55,993 bases of DNA from Opitutaceae bacterium (GTDB lineage Bacteria; Verrucomicrobiota; Verrucomicrobiia; Opitutales; Opitutaceae): positions 1-55,993 of the forward strand of contig JANQKV010000070.1 of NCBI GenBank assembly GCA_028280945.1, read 5' to 3'. Each line of letters starts with the position of its first letter. Position 1 is the first letter of the stretch. The translations under genes were made by a program, and so were the position numbers. The notes beneath the pieces were generated by a model. It was given only the letters and a program-made list of their open reading frames with translations, ran no database searches and was not told the origin of the DNA. Below, piece by piece: positions 1 through 9,074 of the stretch.

Positions 1-343
1 GTGCTCTGCTCAATCGGAAGACTCAGACCGCACGCCAGTGCCGTGGGCATGCCCGCGAGCTACTCCACTTGATCTCACGGCTGAAGGGCAGCCAGCTGGC
101 TGCCCTCCAGACCCTTGCCCACACCCTGCGCCAATGGCGCGAACCCATCGCCGCCATGTGGCGCCTCACCAAAAACAACGCCATCACCGAAGGCTTCCAC
201 CGAAAGATGAAACTGATCCAACGCCGAGCCTACGGCTTCCGCAACTTCCACAACTACCGCATCCGCGTCATCGCACAATGCGGGTAACCTCCCTCCCTAA
301 AAATGCCTCTCCGCAGCAATCCCCCACTTTTTGGTGTAGACCC
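1..343 (+). mobile_element. 3' end of an ISL3-family insertion sequence (left part outside window)
   Basis: The window opens inside a transposase gene that ends at 287. Bases 321-343, read on the minus strand, start GGGTCTACACCAAAAAGTGG and look like an ISL3-type terminal inverted repeat (GG-TCT start). The other end and the 8-bp target duplication lie outside the window, so the boundary is inferred from the repeat alone. Confidence 0.55.
3..287 (+). CDS. ISL3 family transposase, C-terminal fragment
   Basis: An open frame enters from the window edge and ends at a TAA at 287, giving about 94 residues. The sequence KNNAITEGFHRKMKLIQRRA followed by YGFRNFHNYRIRV is the conserved end of the DDE domain of ISL3-type transposases, including the catalytic Glu (N-x-x-TEG) and the basic tail. 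The enzyme cuts and pastes its own element. Whether the full gene is intact cannot be judged. The frame has no stop within the visible part, so this end is not decayed. It lies next to a tRNA gene on the opposite strand. Confidence 0.8.
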   Translation, partial: ALLNRKTQTARQCRGHARELLHLISRLKGSQLAALQTLAHTLRQWREPIAAMWRLTKNNAITEGFHRKMKLIQRRAYGFRNFHNYRIRVIAQCG

Positions 344-382
344 AGGCTTCGGCGGGTATCGAATCCTAGCAGGATTCAATAC

Positions 383-458
383 TGGAGCCGCTTATCGGAG
401 TCGAACCGATGACCTAATCATTACGAATGACTCGCTCTACCAACTGAGCTAAAGCGGC
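383..458 (-). tRNA. tRNA-Thr (anticodon CGU)
   Basis: The minus strand folds as a full cloverleaf. The acceptor stem is GCCGCTT/AAGCGGC, the D arm GCTC-AGTTGGTA-GAGC, the anticodon stem AGTCA/TGATT with loop TTCGTAA (anticodon CGT), and the T arm ATCGG-TTCGACT-CCGAT. The discriminator base is U, and the 3' CCA is encoded at 385-383. The tRNA reads ACG codons. Six bases downstream on its own strand is a small perfect hairpin (GAATCCT/AGGATTC, 377-361) with no U-run, which may help end the transcript. Confidence 0.96.
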
Positions 459-516
459 GTCGCAGGATTGACGGAAGAAACCCGCCATCCCTTTTAGGGC
501 AAGCCTCCATTTTTTC

Positions 517-1605
517 ATGCCCGGTCTCTCCACCGATCTTTTTGACTACGATTTGCCTGAGCACCTCATTGCCCAGTCTCCCGCAACCCGACGCGATGCG
601 TCCCGTTTACTGGTGGTCAATCGGGCAAAACGCATATTGGAGCATCGGGTGTTTAGCGATTTGGCCTCGTTGCTGGAGCCCTCGGATACCCTGATCCGCA
701 ACAATGCGGCCGTGTTGCCGGCTCGTCTCCGCGCCGAGCGACCGACCGGAGGCAAAGTGGAGTGCTTTTTACTCCGCCCGGAATCGACCAGCCCCGGCCG
801 TGAATCCTGGTGGTGCCTGCTTCGGCCAGGCAAACGCCTCCCGATCGATGCGACGTTTGCGAATCCCGGAACTTTTTCGGCGGTTGTGCAGCAGAAGAAC
901 GAAGATGGTGTGACACTGGTCGATTTCGAGTTAACCGCGGGCGACGCAAGCATGAAGGCTGTTGCCAATCGCCTTGGTGAAATGCCCCTTCCTCCCTACA
1001 TTGAACGCGAGCTGGAAGATGCCCGACGAGCCGACGATCTCGACCGCTACCAAACCGTCTACGCCGACCGCGCGAAACAAGTCGCAGTAGCCGCTCCTAC
1101 CGCGGGCTTGCACTTCACCCCCGAAGTGCTGGCCGAAGTCGCAAAACGAGGGGTGGAGACGCGTGAAGTCACGCTGCATGTCGGCTTGGGCACTTTCCGG
1201 CCAGTCACCACGGAAAAAATCACCGATCACGATATCCATGAAGAGCTTTACGAAATGCCCGCCGACACCCAAGAAATCCTGTGGAATCCGTCCGGTCGGC
1301 GCATCGCGGTGGGAACCACTTCGATGAGGGCGATCGAGGATTGCATGGCGCGATTCAACCACCCTTCTCTCGCCCCTCGGGTTGAAGAAGCTGGAATCTT
1401 CATCTACCCCCCGCGGGAATTCGCCGGGGTCGATGCCCTCATCACGAATTTCCATCAGCCGCGTTCGACACTCATGTGCCTGGTTTCAGCCTTCCTGTCC
1501 CCGGGTGATCTGGAAGGCATCGAATGGATCCGTGAAATCTACGCCGAAGCAATTGCCCGCGAATACCGCTTCTTCAGCTACGGCGACGCCATGCTCATCG
1601 TGTGA
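517..1605 (+). CDS. queA: tRNA preQ1(34) S-adenosylmethionine ribosyltransferase-isomerase QueA
   Basis: QueA transfers and isomerises the ribosyl group of SAM onto 7-aminomethyl-7-deazaguanine at position 34 of tRNAs, making epoxyqueuosine in the cytosol. The 362 residues match the usual length. Family signatures run in order: the DYDLP start with RRDASRLLVV, AAPTAGLHFTPEVL near residue 195, LHVGLGTFRPV, VGTTSMRAIE, TNFHQPRSTLMCLVSAFLS, and a C-terminal YRFFSYGDAMLIV. The ATG at 517 places the conserved N-terminal motif about 10 residues in. No other queuosine genes are visible nearby. Confidence 0.97.
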   Translation: MPGLSTDLFDYDLPEHLIAQSPATRRDASRLLVVNRAKRILEHRVFSDLASLLEPSDTLIRNNAAVLPARLRAERPTGGKVECFLLRPESTSPGRESWWCLLRPGKRLPIDATFANPGTFSAVVQQKNEDGVTLVDFELTAGDASMKAVANRLGEMPLPPYIERELEDARRADDLDRYQTVYADRAKQVAVAAPTAGLHFTPEVLAEVAKRGVETREVTLHVGLGTFRPVTTEKITDHDIHEELYEMPADTQEILWNPSGRRIAVGTTSMRAIEDCMARFNHPSLAPRVEEAGIFIYPPREFAGVDALITNFHQPRSTLMCLVSAFLSPGDLEGIEWIREIYAEAIAREYRFFSYGDAMLIV

Positions 1606-1669
1606 GGCGCACTCGGGCGACTGGCCGGGCTGGTTGCAATTCGACCGATTCCGGACTGCTTGCGCGGTT

Positions 1670-1945
1670 ATGCTTCAATCGCCTCGTCTGATCGTTCGGG
1701 TTCTCGCCGTTGTTGTGGTGGTGGGTGTCCTGTCATTTTGGGCCATGCGTGGGGCACACACGGGGTGGAGCATGGACAAGGTGCCCACGACCCTCACCGA
1801 TGAAATCACGGGGCTGACCTATACAGCCTATGAGGACCGCTACGTCCCTGGGATAGAGATCCTGGGCGGAGGACTTCTCGCCGGTGCAGGACTGTTTGGT
1901 GTTTCTTATCTGCTGGGCCGCCCTACTCCCTCAAAATCTGATTAA
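1670..1945 (+). CDS. Small membrane protein of unknown function
   Basis: This 91-residue protein starts at the ATG at 1670 and stops just 5 bases before the next gene. It has an N-terminal hydrophobic helix (about residues 8-27, VLAVVVVVGVLSFWAM) and a second one rich in Gly and Leu (about 62-83), with a short charged loop between. No family is recognised. Its tight spacing with the YceI gene suggests joint transcription. The reading frame is open upstream into queA, but the only start close to a credible membrane protein is at 1670. Confidence 0.6.
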   Translation: MLQSPRLIVRVLAVVVVVGVLSFWAMRGAHTGWSMDKVPTTLTDEITGLTYTAYEDRYVPGIEILGGGLLAGAGLFGVSYLLGRPTPSKSD

Positions 1946-1950
1946 AACAA

Positions 1951-2571
1951 ATGCGCAAAACACTTCTCTCCTTCGGCACTGTGGCCGCTCTTCTCGCTGC
2001 TCCTCTGCAAGCCGCTGTCGAGTTCGACTTCAAAGATCCCAAGGGCGTCAACGCCATCTCCTTCCACCTCGATTCCCTGCTCGAGCCTATCGCTGGGACG
2101 GCCAGCGGCATCACCGGCACGGTGCATTTCGATCCGGCCAACCCGGCCGCAACCAAGGGCAAGATTCATGTCGCCACCAACTCCCTGACCGTGCCGAACA
2201 GCACGATGGAAGAACATCTCCATAGCGATGGTTGGCTCGACGCAGCTGGTTATCCGCAAATCAAGTTTGAGATTACGGGCCTCGATCATATCGAGTCCGA
2301 CGGCAATACCACCAAGGCTCACGCCAGCGGCAGCTTCACGCTCAAAGGGGTCACCAAGGAAGTGACCGTGCCGGTCACGCTTACCCACCTCAAAGGCGCC
2401 TTTGGCAAACGCGTGAACAAACCGGAAATAGGCGGCGACCTGCTCGTGGTCCGGGGCGAGTTTTCGATATCCCGCACCGACTTCGGCATTCGCCCCGGTC
2501 AAAATGAGGACAAGGTGGCCGACCAAATCGATCTCACCATCGCCATCGTCGGCGGCGCGCCCAACGCCTGA
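1951..2571 (+). CDS. YceI family periplasmic protein
   Basis: YceI-like proteins are secreted lipocalin-like beta-barrels, some of which bind polyisoprenoids. The 206-residue product has a signal peptide (MRKTLLSFG, hydrophobic run to AAPLQA, cleavage near residue 21). The family pattern follows: V-FDFKDPKGVN at the start, a GTVHFDPANP strand, the region around DAAGYPQIKFEITG, and the GSFTLKGVTKEVTVPVTLTH segment near residue 125-145. The end (RTDFGIRPGQNEDKVADQIDLTI) is also typical. The ligand is unknown. A hairpin terminator follows. Confidence 0.92.
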   Translation: MRKTLLSFGTVAALLAAPLQAAVEFDFKDPKGVNAISFHLDSLLEPIAGTASGITGTVHFDPANPAATKGKIHVATNSLTVPNSTMEEHLHSDGWLDAAGYPQIKFEITGLDHIESDGNTTKAHASGSFTLKGVTKEVTVPVTLTHLKGAFGKRVNKPEIGGDLLVVRGEFSISRTDFGIRPGQNEDKVADQIDLTIAIVGGAPNA

Positions 2572-2593
2572 ACGAATCACAACTTCAATCGCC

Positions 2594-2629
2594 GAGGCCG
2601 GCCTTTTCCCGGGTCGGCCTTTTCTTTTT
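2594..2629 (+). terminator. Rho-independent terminator after the YceI gene
   Basis: AGGCCG at 2595-2600 pairs with CGGCCT at 2615-2620, and a T-rich run (TTTTCTTTTT) follows to 2629. It sits 23 bases after the YceI stop codon, before the separate TPR gene. Confidence 0.8.
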
Positions 2630-2654
2630 CACCGTCGCGAGTAACGATGAAGCC

Positions 2655-3017
2655 ATGACTGAGGAAGAACTCCAGCAGCTTATCGATGATGCCACCTTCG
2701 ACTACACGATGGGTGAGGAAGAGGATGCGGTGCGTAAAATCAACGCAGCGACGAATGCCGCTCCCAAGTCCTTTGCCGCGTGGCATGCCAGCGCCGAGAT
2801 TTTCCTTAACTTAAAGCGTCTCGACGACGCCCTGCATGCCGCCGAACAGGCTCATCAACTCAACCCCGACGACTTGTTCATCAACACCACCCTTTCGCGT
2901 ATCTGGGTCGGCAAAGGCGACAAGGCCCAAGCCGAGAAATTTGGAGCTCAGGCCAAGATGTTGGGCTGGAAGGATCAGTTAAAACAGGCTCCCGGCGAAG
3001 ACGAGGGGCTCTCCTAG
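2655..3017 (+). CDS. Small TPR-repeat protein
   Basis: This 120-residue cytosolic protein has no signal peptide. Residues about 35-105 form two to three tetratricopeptide-like helix pairs, seen in the spacing of AAWHASAEIFLNLKRLDDALHAAEQAHQLNPDD and the following TTLSRIWVGKGDKAQAEKFG. Such proteins usually scaffold protein-protein contacts, but the partner is unknown. The N-terminus is acidic (MTEEELQQLIDDATFDYTMG). The gene is flanked by a terminator upstream and by accA 66 bases downstream. Confidence 0.75.
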   Translation: MTEEELQQLIDDATFDYTMGEEEDAVRKINAATNAAPKSFAAWHASAEIFLNLKRLDDALHAAEQAHQLNPDDLFINTTLSRIWVGKGDKAQAEKFGAQAKMLGWKDQLKQAPGEDEGLS

Positions 3018-3083
3018 CGGGGTTACGCAGGCGATGGCAGGTTCATTGACAGAGCCAAATTCGAGCCCCTAGCCTCCGCCCGA

Positions 3084-4064
3084 ATGGAAAGTCCCGCCTA
3101 TACGTTGGAATTCGAAAAACCGTTGCGTGATCTCACCGCGCAGCTGGATGGACTGAGACAAAGATCCGAAGAAAACCAACTGGACCTTGGCAGCGAGATC
3201 GCCGCCATTACCGAAAAGATCGAAGCCACCCAGCGGAACATCTATTCCAATCTGACGCCGTGGCAGCGGGTGCAAATCGCCCGTCACCCCAAACGCCCCT
3301 ACGCGTTGGACTACATTCAAGCCCTTTGCACTGGATTCACCGAACTGCACGGCGATCGGCAGTTCCGCGACGACCAGGCCTTGATCGGCGGAACCGCCTT
3401 TCTCAACGGCGAGGCGGTCATGATCATCGCACAACAAAAGGGTCGTGATACCAAGGAGAAGATCGCACGTAATTTTGGCATGCCCCAGCCGGAAGGCTAT
3501 CGCAAGGCTCTGCGTCTGATGAAACTTGCGGAGAAATTTGACCTGCCCATCATCACTTTCATCGACACACCCGGTGCCTATCCCGGAATCGGTTCGGAAG
3601 AACGCCACGTTTCCGAAGCCATCGCTGTAAATCTGCGCGAGATGGCCATGCTGAGTGTTCCCACCATTTCCGTAGTGGTCGGTGAAGGCGGCTCGGGTGG
3701 CGCGCTCGGCATCGGAGTGACCGATCGTGTGCTCATTTTCGAAAACAGCTATTACTCGGTAATTTCACCCGAAGGTTGTGCTGCCATTCTGTGGAAAGAT
3801 GCTGCTGCCGCGCCTCAAGCGGCCTCGGCCCTGAAACTCGACGCGCACACCCTGGAGAAATTTGGCATTGTGGATGAGGTCATTCCCGAACCGTTTGGAG
3901 GTGCTCATCATGATACGGCCAAAGCGGCGGAAACCTTGAGCTACGAGTTGCAAAAGCACCTCAACGACCTGCGGGGCTTGGAACACGACCAACTCCTCAA
4001 CAGCCGCTACGAACGCTTCCGCCGACTCGGCGTCTACGCGGAGGACACGGTTGTCGTCTCCTGA
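3084..4064 (+). CDS. accA: Acetyl-CoA carboxylase carboxyltransferase subunit alpha
   Basis: AccA, with AccD, moves the carboxyl group from carboxybiotin to acetyl-CoA, making malonyl-CoA for fatty acid synthesis. At 326 residues it has the usual length. The N-terminal helical part (L-FEKPLRDL, residues 9-50) is followed by the crotonase-like core with ELHGDRQFRDDQA, FIDTPGAYPGIGSEER, VVVGEGGSGGALGIG and YSVISPEGCAAILWKD. The zinc finger is expected on AccD, which is not in this window. The stop codon overlaps the TTG start of the next gene by 14 bases. Confidence 0.97.
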   Translation: MESPAYTLEFEKPLRDLTAQLDGLRQRSEENQLDLGSEIAAITEKIEATQRNIYSNLTPWQRVQIARHPKRPYALDYIQALCTGFTELHGDRQFRDDQALIGGTAFLNGEAVMIIAQQKGRDTKEKIARNFGMPQPEGYRKALRLMKLAEKFDLPIITFIDTPGAYPGIGSEERHVSEAIAVNLREMAMLSVPTISVVVGEGGSGGALGIGVTDRVLIFENSYYSVISPEGCAAILWKDAAAAPQAASALKLDAHTLEKFGIVDEVIPEPFGGAHHDTAKAAETLSYELQKHLNDLRGLEHDQLLNSRYERFRRLGVYAEDTVVVS

Positions 4065-6162
4065 CGCCTCGCCCAAGGACCAACCGGAGTCGTTGTGGTG
4101 GCGTCGACACTGGGCGCAGGCCTTTTTCGCGCTCGCTCTCCTGATTCACTTTGGCCTGGTCACGCACAACTGGCCCCTTGGCAATCTATCGGGTCACGAG
4201 TTTCGCCAAACCCAGACCGCTCTGAGTATCCTGTTCATCCAGCAGGACCGGGATTATTCCCTGGCCTATCCGACGCCCCTATTCGGTCCGCCATGGTCGA
4301 TCCCCATGGAGTTTCCCCTTTATCAATGGAGCGTTGCACTGTTGATGGAAACCACGGGTTGGAGTGTTCCCGTCGCGGGTCGAACGGTTACCCTGCTCTG
4401 TTTCTATCTCACCCTTCCGGGCATCGGACTTCTCCTGAAGCGTTGGGGGGCGGACAAAAACGCAACCTGGCTCACGCTGGGCATGATTCTTTCCACTCCG
4501 GTTTACCTGTTTTACGGCCGGGCAATCTTGATCGAATCGATGGCGCTGATGTTGGCTGTTTGGTTCTTGTTCGCATTCGCGAAGATCTGTGAGCGCGGCA
4601 GCATACGGTGGATCGTTCTCGCCACATTGCTCGGGTGCCTCGCTGCGCTGGTGAAGGTTACGACGCTGTTTGTCTGGTGCCTGCCGGCCGCCTTGGTCGG
4701 CCTAAAGTGGAGTTGGGAACAACTCCGCGAGCATGGGATCGGGGCTTGGATAAGAACGGTTGTCGTGGGTGCCGCCGTCGCGGTGCCAATTGGGTTGGCG
4801 AACTGGTGGTGGATCTCGTTTGCCGACGGCATCAAAGCGGCATCCCCGGGTGGCCAATCCCTGCAGTCTGCAGAAATGACAGCCACCAATTGGGGAACGT
4901 GGCAGGATCGGATTGATCCTGAATCTCTCCACCGCCTCGGCCTGCAACTCTCGGTGGCAGTGCTTCCGCCATTTTTGTTTTTCCTCCTACTGGCGTTGGT
5001 GGTGATCGGAGCTGTTTCCTTCCGAGGGCGGATAGTCGGCTTGGTCCTTTGGTTGGTCGCCACACTGGCAACTTTTCCCGTGCTGTATCATCGGCATGAC
5101 TACTATTTTTTCGCGATTGCGGTGGCTCCGGTGGCTGCCTTGGCGATCGGTATCGCGGAGGGGCTGAAAAAACCCGGGATAAGGTGGTTGGCCGGGTCCA
5201 TGCTAGCCGCAACCCTGGTCCTTTTCGGACACGGATATTACCGGAACTACGCTCATCTGCAGTGGCTCGTCAGCTACGGAGGCACTGGTTTGACCTATTT
5301 CATCAAGGATATGCTGCCGGCGGATCGGACGCTGATTGTCGTCGGCCAAGATTGGGCACCGGTGATTCCATACTATGCCCAACGACGAGCCTTGATGATA
5401 AGGGACCAGGTCGCCGGCGACCGTGATTTGTTGCAAACCCATTTAGCGCAGCTGGAAGCGAAGGAAGTCAGCGCCCTCATCGTAACAGGTGATCCTGGAA
5501 AGTATGAAGAGACCCGTGAACTTGCGGCGAAAAAGTTCCTGCTCGATCACACTCATTCCCTCCGTCATCACAACACGCGCGTCTACCTGGCCACCGATAT
5601 CCGGGAAGCCACCCTGAATCGCCTCCGGGAGAACCAGAACTATTCTGGCGTGACCGACATCGGAAGCTACCGCCCCCCTCCTCCTCCGGAGCCAATCATC
5701 GCCGACCAACAGATTCACCCTGTCACCGCCAAACAAGCGGAGAGTACTTTCGTCGAGTTTTCTCCGCGGCCCACCCGATACCGATGCCAGTTCGGCTTTG
5801 CCCGTGTGTCAGAGGCCGGAAAGTCGTTGTTGGGGTGCCACCCTGACTCAGATCTTTGGGTCCCGATGGATGGGCATGCCCGGGAAGTTCACTATGGGCT
5901 GGGACTTGTTGCCGATGCTTATGCCGATAGCAGTGTCAATGCTGACGGAGTGCTGTTTGCAATTCACGGCATCGACCAACACGGCGTTGAATCTGTGCTG
6001 GTTGAACATGACATAAACCCAGTCTTAAACGTGGCTGATCGGGGCATTCTGAACTTCTCCACGGAAGTCCCTGCGGAAGTTGTGGAACTGCGCTTCAGCA
6101 CCAGGGGAAAATCAACCCTCAGTTACGACTGGGCGTTTTGGGGCCAGGTAACGTTGAAGTGA
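4051..6162 (+). CDS. GT39/ArnT-like polytopic glycosyltransferase with C-terminal beta domain
   Basis: The 703-residue product has about 11 hydrophobic segments over residues 20-390. It carries the first-loop motif HEFRQTQTA (residues 50-58, Glu in the catalytic acidic position of GT39-like enzymes) and the conserved SIPMEFPLYQW segment. Such enzymes use polyprenyl-phosphate sugars on the outer face of the inner membrane. Residues about 560-703 form a beta-rich soluble domain lacking in plain ArnT. The TTG start at 4051 overlaps accA and gives an N-terminus that aligns with the paralogue at 9075. Donor and acceptor are unknown. Confidence 0.75.
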   Translation: MSSPDASPKDQPESLWWRRHWAQAFFALALLIHFGLVTHNWPLGNLSGHEFRQTQTALSILFIQQDRDYSLAYPTPLFGPPWSIPMEFPLYQWSVALLMETTGWSVPVAGRTVTLLCFYLTLPGIGLLLKRWGADKNATWLTLGMILSTPVYLFYGRAILIESMALMLAVWFLFAFAKICERGSIRWIVLATLLGCLAALVKVTTLFVWCLPAALVGLKWSWEQLREHGIGAWIRTVVVGAAVAVPIGLANWWWISFADGIKAASPGGQSLQSAEMTATNWGTWQDRIDPESLHRLGLQLSVAVLPPFLFFLLLALVVIGAVSFRGRIVGLVLWLVATLATFPVLYHRHDYYFFAIAVAPVAALAIGIAEGLKKPGIRWLAGSMLAATLVLFGHGYYRNYAHLQWLVSYGGTGLTYFIKDMLPADRTLIVVGQDWAPVIPYYAQRRALMIRDQVAGDRDLLQTHLAQLEAKEVSALIVTGDPGKYEETRELAAKKFLLDHTHSLRHHNTRVYLATDIREATLNRLRENQNYSGVTDIGSYRPPPPPEPIIADQQIHPVTAKQAESTFVEFSPRPTRYRCQFGFARVSEAGKSLLGCHPDSDLWVPMDGHAREVHYGLGLVADAYADSSVNADGVLFAIHGIDQHGVESVLVEHDINPVLNVADRGILNFSTEVPAEVVELRFSTRGKSTLSYDWAFWGQVTLK

Positions 6163-6188
6163 TTGTTATCAACCCCGGGTCCCGCGAC

Positions 6189-6974
6189 CTAATCAACTGT
6201 CAACAACTCGCATCGGCTCGCGCGCTGCTTGGTCCGGTCATACTCGACCAAGACGGCACATAACCGGACATCCTCCTCGGCGACTGCAAATCGTCGCGGC
6301 ATCCCATCGAGAAATCGGCCGACGACGGGCTCGATCTGCCGCCCCAGAACTCCACGGTAAGGCCCCGTCATGCCCACATCGGAAATATAGGCTGTGCCCA
6401 GCGGCCGGACTTCCGCATCGGCGGTCGGCACATGGGTATGTGTTCCCAGCACGGCAATCGCTCGTCCGTCCAAGTGCCAGCCCAGCGCGACCTTCTCCGA
6501 GGTCGCTTCAGCATGAATTTCAACCAGAGCCCCGTCGGCCACCCCCGAACCGACGGTTTGGTTGAGAAGGGTGTCAGCCGTTTCAAAAGGGCACTCACCT
6601 TTCATGTTCAGATACGTGCGCCCCAGCACCGTAAACACGGCGAGACGGAAACCCTTCTTTTCCAAGATCACATGATCACGCCCCGGACAGGCTGCCGGCA
6701 GATTCGCCGGTCGGCAGACCGTGGGGAATTCATCGATCTCATGCTCCCAACCGCGCTGGTCCCACACATGGTCGCCCAAGGTAATTGCGTCGATTCCCTG
6801 CTGGAGCAGTGTTTTGGCTATCGCTCCGGTGATCCCGGCCCCGGCAGCCGCGTTCTCGCCGTTGGCGACTACAAAATCCAATTGGTGCTTTTCCCGCAGT
6901 CGTGGCACCCACGCCGCCACCTTGTCGCGCCCGGGTCGTCCCACGATGTCGCCGATAAATAGAATGCGAATCAC
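6189..6974 (-). CDS. YmdB-type metallophosphoesterase (TIGR00282 family)
   Basis: The family hydrolyses 2',3'-cyclic nucleotides and in some bacteria affects RNA turnover and biofilm formation. The GTG at 6974 puts [16 protein letters not shown] at the very start and yields 261 residues, the usual size; an upstream start would add 27 unconserved residues. All metal-site motifs are visible: [32 protein letters not shown] and [10 protein letters not shown]. It is divergent from ilvB, with a 141-base shared upstream region. The target RNA or nucleotide is not known here. Confidence 0.9.
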   Translation of the reverse strand: MIRILFIGDIVGRPGRDKVAAWVPRLREKHQLDFVVANGENAAAGAGITGAIAKTLLQQGIDAITLGDHVWDQRGWEHEIDEFPTVCRPANLPAACPGRDHVILEKKGFRLAVFTVLGRTYLNMKGECPFETADTLLNQTVGSGVADGALVEIHAEATSEKVALGWHLDGRAIAVLGTHTHVPTADAEVRPLGTAYISDVGMTGPYRGVLGRQIEPVVGRFLDGMPRRFAVAEEDVRLCAVLVEYDRTKQRASRCELLTVD

Positions 6975-7115
6975 AGGCGTGACGCTGCGTCTCAAACGTC
7001 CGTAATCCAACCGAAAACGGCCGAAATACTGGCATCCGTCTTTCGCTTTAGACACTTGCCAGCCGCGTTTGACGCTCGCTTAAGTCGTGCCTCTTTGTCC
7101 ACAACCCAGCCAGTC

Positions 7116-8891
7116 ATGAAAGCATCCACTTCACCCACAGACTTCCCTGCTCCCGAGATCGGACCCGAAATGAACGGTGCCGACGTCGTGGTAGAAAGCC
7201 TCATTCGCGAGGGCGTGGATGTAATCTTCGCGTATCCCGGCGGGGCTTCCCAGGAGCTGCATCAAGCCTTGGCCCGCACGGACAAGATCCGCACCATCCT
7301 GCCTCGCCACGAACAGGGCGGTTCCTTTGCTGCCGAAGGCTATGCCCGGGTGAAAGGTGAAGTTGGAGTTTGCATGGCCACCAGCGGCCCGGGGGCAACC
7401 AACCTCGTCTCCGCCATTGCCGACGCTTACATGGACTCGATTCCGCTCGTTTCCATCACCGGCCAAGTCTACTCGAAGTTCATCGGCAAGGCCGCCTTTC
7501 AAGAGACCGACTTTTACGGCATGACCCTGCCGGTGGTGAAACACTCTTACTTGGTAATGGATGCGGCGGAGCTGCCCAAGATTATCAAGGAGGCCTTTCA
7601 CCTCGCCCGTTCCGGTCGCCCCGGCCCGGTCGTGATCGACATCCCCAAGGACGTGCAGCAGGCCCGGCTGCGCCCGGTCTTCCCGGCATCGGTTGAGTTC
7701 GCCAACCCCACCATCGCCAACGTGCCCCAGGCTTCCGACGAAGACCTCAAGAAAATCCTCGAACTCATCTCCCTGGCCAAACGCCCCATCATCTACGCTG
7801 GTGGCGGCATCATTTCCGCTGACGCTACGGAGGCGCTCAAAACCTTTGCCCGGTCGACCAGAATTTCCGTCGCCACAACTCTGATGGGAGTCGGTGCGTA
7901 TCCAGAAAACGATGATCTGTCATTGCACTGGTTTGGCATGCACGGCGCGGCTTACGGCAATTGGGCGGTGGACCAGGCCGACCTCGTGTTGTGTCTCGGC
8001 GCCCGCTTCGACGATCGCATCACAGGCAACGTCGACAAGTTTGCCGAACGCGCCCGGATCGTGCACATCGACATCGACGCCTCCGAACACAACAAAAACA
8101 AGCCGGTCGAGTTCCCCGTCGTATCTGATATCCGCTACGCCCTTGAGCGCCTTAATGAACTCATCGAGGCCAACAAATTCCAGTCACCGGATACAAAACC
8201 ATGGCAGGAAAAACTCGCCGGCTGGAAACGCGATTATCCCTTCAGCTACGAGGAAGGTCCGCACATCACTTCCCAGGAAGCGGTCAAGGTGCTCTATGAG
8301 CTCACCAACGGTGAAGCGATCGTCACCACCGGCGTGGGTCAACACCAAATGTGGGCCGCCCAGTTCTATCGTTACGATGAGCCGCGCTGCTTTATCAGCT
8401 CACTCGGACTCGGTGCAATGGGGTTTGGTTACCCGGCAGCCTTGGGGGCGAAAGTTGCCGCCCCCGACAAACACGTGATCGATATCGATGGTGATGGATC
8501 GTTTGTGATGAACATCCAGGAACTCGCCACCGCCAAGATCGAGAAGATCAACGCCAAGGCCCTCATCCTCAACAACCAGCACCTCGGCATGGTCGTGCAA
8601 TGGGAGGATCGCTTCTACGGCAGTATCCGCGGCAACACCATCCTCGGGGACTCCGACGATATTGGCGGCCCTGAAAACCCGGACGCCCTCTACCCCGACT
8701 TTGTAAAGATTGCCGAAGGTTATGGCGTGAAAGGCCGTCGCGTGATCAAGCGCGAAGAACTCCGCGAAGCCATCCAGGAGATGCTGGATCACGACGGTCC
8801 CTATGTCCTCGATGTCATCGTACCCTATACCGAGCACGTGTTGCCCATGATCCCAGCCGGCAAAACCGTCGGCGACATGATCCTCGAATAG
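7116..8891 (+). CDS. ilvB: Acetolactate synthase, large catalytic subunit
   Basis: The enzyme joins two pyruvates, or pyruvate and 2-oxobutyrate, in the first shared step of branched-chain amino acid synthesis, using TPP and FAD. The ATG at 7116 gives 591 residues. Seen are the [15 protein letters not shown] start, the catalytic Glu in [17 protein letters not shown], the FAD-domain region [12 protein letters not shown], and the TPP motif from GDGSFVMN to [16 protein letters not shown]. The regulatory subunit ilvN is not adjacent; the next gene downstream is a GT39-like enzyme. No leader peptide was found upstream, unlike at leuA. Confidence 0.96.
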   Translation: MKASTSPTDFPAPEIGPEMNGADVVVESLIREGVDVIFAYPGGASQELHQALARTDKIRTILPRHEQGGSFAAEGYARVKGEVGVCMATSGPGATNLVSAIADAYMDSIPLVSITGQVYSKFIGKAAFQETDFYGMTLPVVKHSYLVMDAAELPKIIKEAFHLARSGRPGPVVIDIPKDVQQARLRPVFPASVEFANPTIANVPQASDEDLKKILELISLAKRPIIYAGGGIISADATEALKTFARSTRISVATTLMGVGAYPENDDLSLHWFGMHGAAYGNWAVDQADLVLCLGARFDDRITGNVDKFAERARIVHIDIDASEHNKNKPVEFPVVSDIRYALERLNELIEANKFQSPDTKPWQEKLAGWKRDYPFSYEEGPHITSQEAVKVLYELTNGEAIVTTGVGQHQMWAAQFYRYDEPRCFISSLGLGAMGFGYPAALGAKVAAPDKHVIDIDGDGSFVMNIQELATAKIEKINAKALILNNQHLGMVVQWEDRFYGSIRGNTILGDSDDIGGPENPDALYPDFVKIAEGYGVKGRRVIKREELREAIQEMLDHDGPYVLDVIVPYTEHVLPMIPAGKTVGDMILE

Positions 8892-9074
8892 CTTTTCGGG
8901 CAAAAGACGCCGACAATCGGCCGCCGCCGGGACGGTGGACGGTTGCTTCGTCACTCGTAAACATCCGACTGCTTTCAACCACACCCAGCCCTCGGCAGAG
9001 GCCAACAGGCAAGATGAAACCGGATTGACTCTTGGATCATCTCCGGATTCCCCATAGTTGGTTTCCTCCCCAGC

